12,379 nucleotides of DNA from a bacterium. Lineage in GTDB: Bacteria > Patescibacteriota > Minisyncoccia > Minisyncoccales > PWPS01. The position numbers and the translations under genes were made by a program. This document shows positions 8,806-12,379 of the stretch, piece after piece. Within the stretch, counting starts at the first letter, position 1. Each line of letters starts with the position of its first letter. The DNA lies in the NCBI GenBank assembly GCA_018400895.1, contig JAGYLR010000016.1, positions 1 to 12,379 of the forward strand, read 5' to 3'. Below the pieces are notes generated by a model that made no database searches, had not been told where the DNA came from, and was given only the letters and a program-made list of their open reading frames with translations.

Positions 8806-10067
8806 TATTTTTTATTTTTTAATCTTATTTTTATTTCTTTTAACAAATCATCTATTTCAACTAAATCTTGAGAACCGGTTACCATATCACGAATAACTGC
8901 ACTGTTTTTTATTGCCTCTTCTTCTCCCATAATTATTGCCCAACGAATATTAAGTTTATTTGCTTGATTTAATTGGCTTTTTAAAGAATCCTTACCAAAA
9001 GATTCATAAACTGGAATATTTGCCTTTCGAAAAGTTTCAAATATCCTTAAACACTTTTTCTTTGCTGTATCCCCTAATTGAGCAATAAATATCTGTGGTT
9101 TTTTTTCTTTTATTTCAACCCCCATTTTTTCCATAGCAAGAGCAATTCGTTCAACTCCCATAGCAACTCCACTTGCTGCTCGCTCATCTCCCCCTAAAAG
9201 CTCACTTAGTCCATCATATCTTCCCCCACCACCAAGAGCAAGAGGCAACTCTTCGTCTTTTATAAAAAATTCGTAAACTATCCCTGTGTAATAATCAAGT
9301 CCTCTTACAAGAAATGGGTTTAAATCATAAACAACATTCATTTCGTCTAAAAATTCTAAAGTTTTTTTAAAATCTTCTCTACAAGATTTACACAAATAAT
9401 CAATTATCTGTGGTGCATTTTGTTTTACTTCAACACACTGTTTGCAATCAAGAACACGCAAGGGATTAGTAACCGCTCTTCTCTCACAGTCAGGGCAAAG
9501 CTTTACTTTTTTAAGATACTTTTTTAATGCTCCCTTGTAAACTCCTCTACATTTTGAATCACCCATACTATTAACTTCTACAATCACATCTTTAAGTCCA
9601 AGATCTTTTAACATTCCATAAACTGCACTTATTATTTGTGCATCAATTGTTGGACAACCTTTTCCTATCGCTTCAAGGCCAAACTGCCAAAACTGACGAT
9701 ATCTTCCTGCTTGAGAACGTTCGTAACGAAAAAATGGGCCAAAATAGAACATCTTTACTGGTTGTGGCTTTGTGTACATATTGTTTTCAATATAAGCCCT
9801 CATCACTCCAGCAGTTCCTTCTGGACGTAAAGAAACATTATCATCTCCCTTAGTTTTAAAAGAATACATCTCTTTTTCCACTATATCAGTGTCATTTCCT
9901 ACCGCTCTCTGAAATACTTTTGTGTCTTCTATTATTGGTGTTTCTATCCTCTCAAAACCGTAAAAACGAGCTGAATTAGACACAACTTCATAAATTTTGT
10001 CAAAATATTTTGTTTTTTTACCGAACAGATCGTGCATTCCGCTCGGAGTTTGAAACTTTTGAGCCAT
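8805..10067 (-). CDS. hisS: Histidyl-tRNA synthetase
   Basis: Class II synthetase charging tRNA-His. Motif 1 region YGFERIETPIIED with LRPEGTAGVMRA, motif 2 FYFGPFFRYERSQAGRYRQF, the histidine-specific block LVRGLDYYTG and motif 3 GGGGRYDGLSELLGG with GVAMGVERI are all present, followed by a C-terminal anticodon-binding domain (IFIAQLGDTAKKK onward). The 420-residue length is normal. The insertion domain holds CPDC, CKQC and CKSC pairs, which may bind zinc. It begins 7 nt after the lepB stop, and no Shine-Dalgarno is visible. Confidence 0.96.
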   Translation of the reverse strand: MAQKFQTPSGMHDLFGKKTKYFDKIYEVVSNSARFYGFERIETPIIEDTKVFQRAVGNDTDIVEKEMYSFKTKGDDNVSLRPEGTAGVMRAYIENNMYTKPQPVKMFYFGPFFRYERSQAGRYRQFWQFGLEAIGKGCPTIDAQIISAVYGMLKDLGLKDVIVEVNSMGDSKCRGVYKGALKKYLKKVKLCPDCERRAVTNPLRVLDCKQCVEVKQNAPQIIDYLCKSCREDFKKTLEFLDEMNVVYDLNPFLVRGLDYYTGIVYEFFIKDEELPLALGGGGRYDGLSELLGGDERAASGVAMGVERIALAMEKMGVEIKEKKPQIFIAQLGDTAKKKCLRIFETFRKANIPVYESFGKDSLKSQLNQANKLNIRWAIIMGEEEAIKNSAVIRDMVTGSQDLVEIDDLLKEIKIRLKNKK

Positions 10068-10074
10068 AAATAAA

Positions 10075-10602
10075 TTAGTATGCAGGGGATTCTACCCTAG
10101 CAAAAGCGGTAAATGGTGATATACGAAATATTACTTTGCCAATTATATTTTCTTCTGGAAGTACACCCCACTTTCTTGAATCAGATGAAGAAGGACGATT
10201 ATCCCCTAAAACAAAGTATTCTCCATCTGATAAAAGCAAATCCATATTTCCTGGAGTAACTTCAAAATCAAGATAATCTTCTGCTAACATCTTTCCTTCT
10301 ATGGTAACATCACCACTATTTACGACAACTTCTTCTCCAGGAAGACCAATAACTCTTTTTATATATCTTTTGGAAGGGTCTTTTGGATATTTAAAAACAA
10401 TAACCTCTCCTCTTTCTGGATTGTTAAAACGGTAAGATATTTGGTCAACTATTAAATAATCACCATCAACGAAATTAGGATCCATAGACATTCCACGAAC
10501 CATAAACGGCTGAAATAAAAAATAACGTATAGGTAAAACAATAAGTAGCGCAAATATTACTACTTTTGCAGTTTCCCATATAAATAGTAAACTATTTTTC
10601 AT
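10075..10602 (-). CDS. lepB: Signal peptidase I
   Basis: Membrane-bound serine protease (S26) that removes signal peptides from exported proteins. From ATG 10602 it has 175 residues: one TM anchor at about 11-28, Ser39 in RGMSMDP as nucleophile, Lys82 in YIKRVIGLPGE as general base, and the conserved box GDNRPSSSDSR at 133-143. The frame stays open to an ATG at 10668, which would add 22 residues before the anchor. I prefer 10602 because the protein then begins with a short cytosolic tail and the anchor, and because this ATG lies 7 nt below a good promoter. It is the first gene of the long minus-strand unit. Confidence 0.93.
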   Translation of the reverse strand: MKNSLLFIWETAKVVIFALLIVLPIRYFLFQPFMVRGMSMDPNFVDGDYLIVDQISYRFNNPERGEVIVFKYPKDPSKRYIKRVIGLPGEEVVVNSGDVTIEGKMLAEDYLDFEVTPGNMDLLLSDGEYFVLGDNRPSSSDSRKWGVLPEENIIGKVIFRISPFTAFARVESPAY

Positions 10603-10609
10603 AAACTGG

Positions 10610-10638
10610 ATTCTAACAAAATTTTCCAATTTTATCAA
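10610..10638 (-). promoter_or_regulatory. Promoter for lepB and probably the whole downstream unit
   Basis: On the minus strand TTGATA (10633-10638) is separated by 17 nt from TAGAAT (10610-10615); each hexamer matches consensus at 5 of 6 positions. The lepB ATG at 10602 lies 7 nt beyond the -10, so the message should be leaderless. It supports 10602 rather than 10668 as the start. Confidence 0.6.
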
Positions 10639-10651
10639 GGAATAGTATAAT
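10623..10651 (+). promoter_or_regulatory. Possible pth promoter, divergent from and interleaved with the lepB promoter
   Basis: A perfect TATAAT (10646-10651) lies 17 nt after TTTCCA (10623-10628, 4 of 6). The second in-frame ATG of pth (10659) is 7 nt beyond the -10, while the first ATG (10650) overlaps the -10 itself. If this is the promoter, translation starts at 10659 on a leaderless mRNA. Against it, AAGGA (10637-10641) lies 8 nt before ATG 10650 and could serve as a Shine-Dalgarno for a longer mRNA. Confidence 0.45.
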
Positions 10652-11198
10652 GAAATCAATGTGGTCATTTAAACAAAAAAAAGAAAACATATCTCATCTT
10701 GTAGTAGGGCTAGGCAACCCTGGAGAAAAGTATAATAACACTGCACATAATGTTGGTTTTAGAGTGGTAAAAAAGGTAAGAGAAGAACAAAATTTTCCTC
10801 CGTTTTCAAAAGATAAATACTTAAAGTCAGAGGTTTCTAGAAATGAAAATACTGTTCTACTTCTTCCTCAAACTTTTATGAATCTTTCTGGAGAAGCAGT
10901 AGAAAAAGCAGTAAAGAGATTTAATCCTGAGAAAATAACTGTTGTTCATGATGAAGCAGATATTCCTTCTGGAGAAGTTCGTTTATCTTTTGATAGTGGC
11001 TCAGCAGGCCATAAAGGAGTTCAATCTGTAATAGATCATTTAAAAAGCAAAAAGTTTTATCGTATAAGAGTAGGCGTAAGAGAAACACACGGAAAAGCAA
11101 GAGGAATAATATTAAAAAATATTTCTTCTGATACAAGAAAAGGTGAAGATAAAGCAATTGAAGAATTAATTAATGTAATAGAAAAACCGGAGATTTGA
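10650..11198 (+). CDS. pth: Peptidyl-tRNA hydrolase
   Basis: Releases peptides from peptidyl-tRNAs that drop off the ribosome, recycling tRNA. Family motifs are all present: VVGLGNPGEKYNNTAHNVGF with the active-site Asn and catalytic His, QTFMNLSGEAV with the second Asn, and HDEADIPSGEVRLSFDSGSAGHKGV with the essential Asp. Length is 182 residues from ATG 10650 or 179 from ATG 10659; the predicted promoter favours 10659. It is divergent from lepB and convergent with the GGDEF gene. Its stop codon lies in the loop of the terminator hairpin. Confidence 0.95.
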   Translation: MKSMWSFKQKKENISHLVVGLGNPGEKYNNTAHNVGFRVVKKVREEQNFPPFSKDKYLKSEVSRNENTVLLLPQTFMNLSGEAVEKAVKRFNPEKITVVHDEADIPSGEVRLSFDSGSAGHKGVQSVIDHLKSKKFYRIRVGVRETHGKARGIILKNISSDTRKGEDKAIEELINVIEKPEI

Positions 11199-11208
11199 TT
11201 CTCCGGTT
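11185..11208 (-). terminator. Hairpin terminator between convergent pth and GGDEF genes
   Basis: Perfect 9-bp stem: AACCGGAGA (11185-11193), 6-nt loop, TCTCCGGTT (11200-11208). On the minus strand it is followed by a run of T residues, making a good intrinsic terminator 10 nt after the GGDEF stop. On the plus strand the tail is only TTCTT with G/C soon after, so it may act weakly on pth, whose TGA (11196-11198) lies in the loop. Confidence 0.8.
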
Positions 11209-11218
11209 CTTAGAGCTA

Positions 11219-11716
11219 TTATTTAGCCCTTTTGTTTTTGTACATCTCTTTGTCCGCATTATTTATCATTTCAGATATAGTTATTCCTTCACGATAAACT
11301 GATATTCCAAAACTTGAATTGGATTTTTTCTGAATCCTTAAAGCCACCTTTAAAGCAACTTTGTAATCTGTATTTGGCAGAAGTACAATAAATTCATCTC
11401 CTCCCCAACGCGATACAACATCAACATTTTTTACGCTGTGTTTTAAAAGAGATGAGAACTGGCAAATTTCTTCATCACCAGCAAGATGACCATGATTGTC
11501 ATTCACTTCCTTTAATCCATCAATATCAAAGAAAATGATTGAAAATTTACAAGAGTTTTGGATGGCTCTTCTTTCTTCTTGCAGGGCTTTTAAGAAGAAT
11601 CCTCGCCTGTTATAAACTCCAGTAAGTAAATCTGTTTTGATCTCTTTTTCAAAGTCAATGATTTTTTGCGGACCAACTTTTATTAGTATAAAAAGAGCTT
11701 TAAAAAATTTTATCAC
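11219..11716 (-). CDS. Stand-alone GGDEF-domain diguanylate cyclase
   Basis: A 165-residue protein that is almost only a GGDEF domain, which makes cyclic di-GMP from two GTP. Seen: DLLTGVYNRRGF (29-40), the metal/nucleotide region FFDIDGLKEVNDNHGHLAGD (62-81), the catalytic WGGDEF (104-109) and the end ADKEMYKNKR. The first 25 residues (MIKFFKALFILIKVGPQKI) are hydrophobic-basic and may be a membrane-associated helix; no sensor domain exists. The RxxD inhibition site five residues before GGDEF reads KNVD, so its Arg is replaced by Lys and product inhibition may be weak. The start is GTG at 11716, set by AAAGGAGG 7 nt upstream. A long structured leader precedes it and a terminator follows it. 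Confidence 0.93.
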   Translation of the reverse strand: MIKFFKALFILIKVGPQKIIDFEKEIKTDLLTGVYNRRGFFLKALQEERRAIQNSCKFSIIFFDIDGLKEVNDNHGHLAGDEEICQFSSLLKHSVKNVDVVSRWGGDEFIVLLPNTDYKVALKVALRIQKKSNSSFGISVYREGITISEMINNADKEMYKNKRAK

Positions 11717-11723
11717 TATCTAG

Positions 11724-11731
11724 CCTCCTTT
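11724..11731 (-). promoter_or_regulatory. Strong Shine-Dalgarno site of the GGDEF gene
   Basis: AAAGGAGG on the minus strand, 7 nt before the GTG start. It is the only full-strength Shine-Dalgarno that I found in the window; neighbouring genes are overlapped or leaderless. Its complement CCTCCTTT occurs in the same leader at 11824-11831. Confidence 0.85.
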
Positions 11732-11734
11732 GTG

Positions 11735-11909
11735 ATTATCCCTGCGGTCTACCTGTGAACTTCGTCTTTCAAACTGATTACAATCTGTAAACGAAAAACG
11801 CCATAGGCGTCAGCTCGATATTAAAAGGAGGGATGATACTTTTTGAAACAATTTCAAAGAAATTATTTACAAAAAGGAGCTATCCACAGGCAGGCCGCAA
11901 GGCCTTTGT
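11735..11909 (-). promoter_or_regulatory. Candidate structured leader RNA (possible riboswitch or ncRNA) upstream of the GGDEF gene
   Basis: Hand folding of the minus-strand transcript gives a closed, compact multibranch RNA. P1 pairs CCTTGCGGCCTGCCTGTG (11885-11902) with CACAGGTAGACCGCAGGG (11740-11757), 17 of 18 positions paired counting two G-U pairs. Inside, P2 pairs 11877-11882 with 11811-11816 and encloses P3: CTTTTTG/CAAAAAG (11870-11876 with 11839-11845), capped by AATTTC-TTT-GAAATT with a four-pair extension. P4 is ACGCC-TAT-GGCGT (11798-11810). P5 pairs 11789-11795 with 11761-11767. Gaps at the junction are only 0-3 nt. The predicted transcript starts about 7 nt before P1, and P1 ends 8 nt before the Shine-Dalgarno. 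It matches no RNA family I recognise. It could be cis-acting or a separate small RNA with read-through. Confidence 0.5.
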
Positions 11910-11915
11910 ACATAT

Positions 11916-11943
11916 ATTATATTATATTTTTCAAAAATGTCAA
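11916..11943 (-). promoter_or_regulatory. Consensus sigma70-type promoter for the GGDEF leader
   Basis: Minus strand: TTGACA (11938-11943), 16-nt spacer, TATAAT (11916-11921), both hexamers perfect. A second TATAAT overlaps at 11921-11926 but with too short a spacer. The expected start is near 11909, giving a leader of about 190 nt before the GTG, in contrast to the leaderless genes nearby. Confidence 0.8.
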
Positions 11944-11984
11944 GGATTTTATGAAAATTATAGCGTTATTTGTGATCTAAGGAA

Positions 11985-12100
11985 GCTCTCGGAGGCAAAA
12001 TAGCTTGGTCTTTGAGCTTGCCGAAAAGTATTTTGCTGAGAGCGCAGCACCAGTATGCCGCTGGAGCAGACGAGGTGCGGTTCCGGAAGATATGCCTGTC
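11985..12100. other. GC-richer intergenic segment with inverted repeats, unidentified
   Basis: Between the GGDEF promoter and the topA promoter lies about 120 nt visibly richer in G+C than its surroundings, without an open frame. GCTCTC plus GGCAAAATA (11985-11990, 11994-12002) pairs with TATTTTGCT plus GAGAGC (12029-12043), a 15-bp stem with a 3-nt bulge. Further short pairings are CCAG/CTGG (12050-12053 with 12061-12064), GCACC/GGTGC (12047-12051 with 12074-12078), and GAC-g-AGG with CCTGTC (12069-12075 with 12095-12100); the last two compete. I see no convincing promoter on either strand, so orientation and nature are open. Confidence 0.35.
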
Positions 12101-12114
12101 GTGAACTTTTTCCA

Positions 12115-12142
12115 TTTACAAAAAAAAGCATTGTGTTATCAT
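12115..12142 (+). promoter_or_regulatory. Promoter for topA
   Basis: TTTACA (12115-12120), 16-nt spacer, TATCAT (12137-12142); each hexamer matches 5 of 6. The topA ATG at 12151 is 8 nt beyond the -10, again predicting a leaderless or nearly leaderless mRNA. No Shine-Dalgarno is present before this ATG. Confidence 0.55.
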
Positions 12143-12150
12143 TTTAAGTT

Positions 12151-12379
12151 ATGAAACTCATACTAGTAGAAAGTCCAGTTAAAACAAAAACCTTAAACAA
12201 ATTTCTCGGCAAAGGTTACAAAGTGCTTGCTTCAGGAGGACATATTAGAGATTTACCTAAAAGTAAGTTGGGTGTTGATGTTGAAAACAACTTTAAACCA
12301 CAATATGTAATCCCTCCAAAAGCAAAAAAGAATATCAAACTACTAAAAGAAGCGGTAAAAAAAGCAGAGAAAATATATC
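12151..12379 (+). CDS. topA: DNA topoisomerase I, N-terminal TOPRIM part (runs off right edge)
   Basis: The first 76 residues of bacterial topoisomerase I, which relaxes negative supercoils by nicking and passing single strands. MKLILVESPVKTKTLNKFLG is the TOPRIM start with the catalytic Glu in VESP. ASGGHIRDLPKSKLGVDV and NFKPQYVIPPKAKKNI follow, as in the family. The DxD pair, active-site Tyr and zinc-ribbon tail lie beyond the window. The ATG at 12151 begins exactly at the conserved N-terminus and follows a promoter by 8 nt. Confidence 0.93.
   Translation, partial: MKLILVESPVKTKTLNKFLGKGYKVLASGGHIRDLPKSKLGVDVENNFKPQYVIPPKAKKNIKLLKEAVKKAEKIY

Noticed and set aside
10081..10106. TTGCTA-17-TACTAA as a leaderless promoter for hisS
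   Set aside because: The -10 matches only 3 of 6 positions; hisS is better explained by co-transcription with lepB.
11740..11757. AGGTAGACCGC resembling the T-box antiterminator sequence
   Set aside because: The match to AGGGTGGNACCGCG is incomplete, no specifier loop or terminator follows, and the downstream gene is not a synthetase or amino-acid gene.
11735..11909. Known c-di-GMP riboswitch, 6S RNA, tmRNA or RNase P RNA
   Set aside because: No GEMM core, no tRNA-like end or tag frame, no GAGGAAAGTCC-type core; the three-arm layout also differs from the single long hairpin of 6S RNA.
12070..12100. TTCCGGAAG resembling the SRP RNA GGAA loop region
   Set aside because: The flanking conserved AAGCAGCC and the asymmetric-loop sequence are absent, and the helix does not form as required.
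1..12379. Recoded TGA (as glycine) seen in some CPR lineages
   Set aside because: TGA ends several genes exactly where the families end and forms ATGA overlaps with the next gene, so it is a stop here.
1..12379. CRISPR arrays, tRNA genes, insertion sequences
   Set aside because: No regularly spaced repeats, no cloverleaf with a T-arm GTTCRANYC, and no transposase or terminal inverted repeats were seen.

Overview
The window is a gene-dense, AT-rich stretch using the standard bacterial code (TGA is a genuine stop, for example at the ends of dgkA, ftsA and pth). Small single-domain proteins, minimal spacing, ftsA-ftsZ, ComEC, and a macrolide-export-like ABC system with membrane fusion protein suggest a Patescibacteria/CPR genome, possibly Parcubacteria-like. 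This placement is inferred from style and content; no rRNA or other marker in the window was tested.

Layout, minus strand from about 10602 down to 1: lepB, hisS, a HIT protein, a bS21-like protein, ybeY, ftsA, ftsZ, comEC, a membrane fusion protein, an ABC ATPase, a MacB/FtsX permease, a DgkA-type kinase, then the 5' part of an HtrA-like protease cut by the left edge. Gaps are a few bases or 1-8 nt overlaps, so lepB to dgkA looks like one roughly 10-kb transcription unit joining protein export, translation, cell division, DNA uptake and envelope functions. The protease has its own near-consensus promoter. To the right, pth is on the plus strand, divergent from lepB. A GGDEF gene is on the minus strand, convergent with pth, and they share a hairpin terminator. 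topA begins on the plus strand and runs off the right edge.

Two things stand out. First, the GGDEF gene is preceded by a consensus promoter (TTGACA-16-TATAAT) and a leader of about 190 nt. That leader folds by hand into a closed multibranch structure: an 18-nt closing helix and three internal helical arms. It also carries an anti-Shine-Dalgarno segment complementary to the only strong Shine-Dalgarno site I found in the window. I match it to no RNA family I know, and it is the best candidate for an undescribed regulatory RNA. Second, the htrA, lepB, pth and topA starts each lie 7-8 nt downstream of a -10-like box, predicting leaderless mRNAs, while most internal operon genes have no obvious ribosome binding site.

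A data-quality caution: from about 4060 to 5750, reading frames are broken by many small indels. They hit the 5' end of the fusion-protein gene, all of comEC and the 3' end of ftsZ, while flanking sequence is clean. Because the damage ignores gene boundaries and, where I traced it, falls mostly in homopolymers, uncorrected sequencing or assembly error is the simplest explanation.
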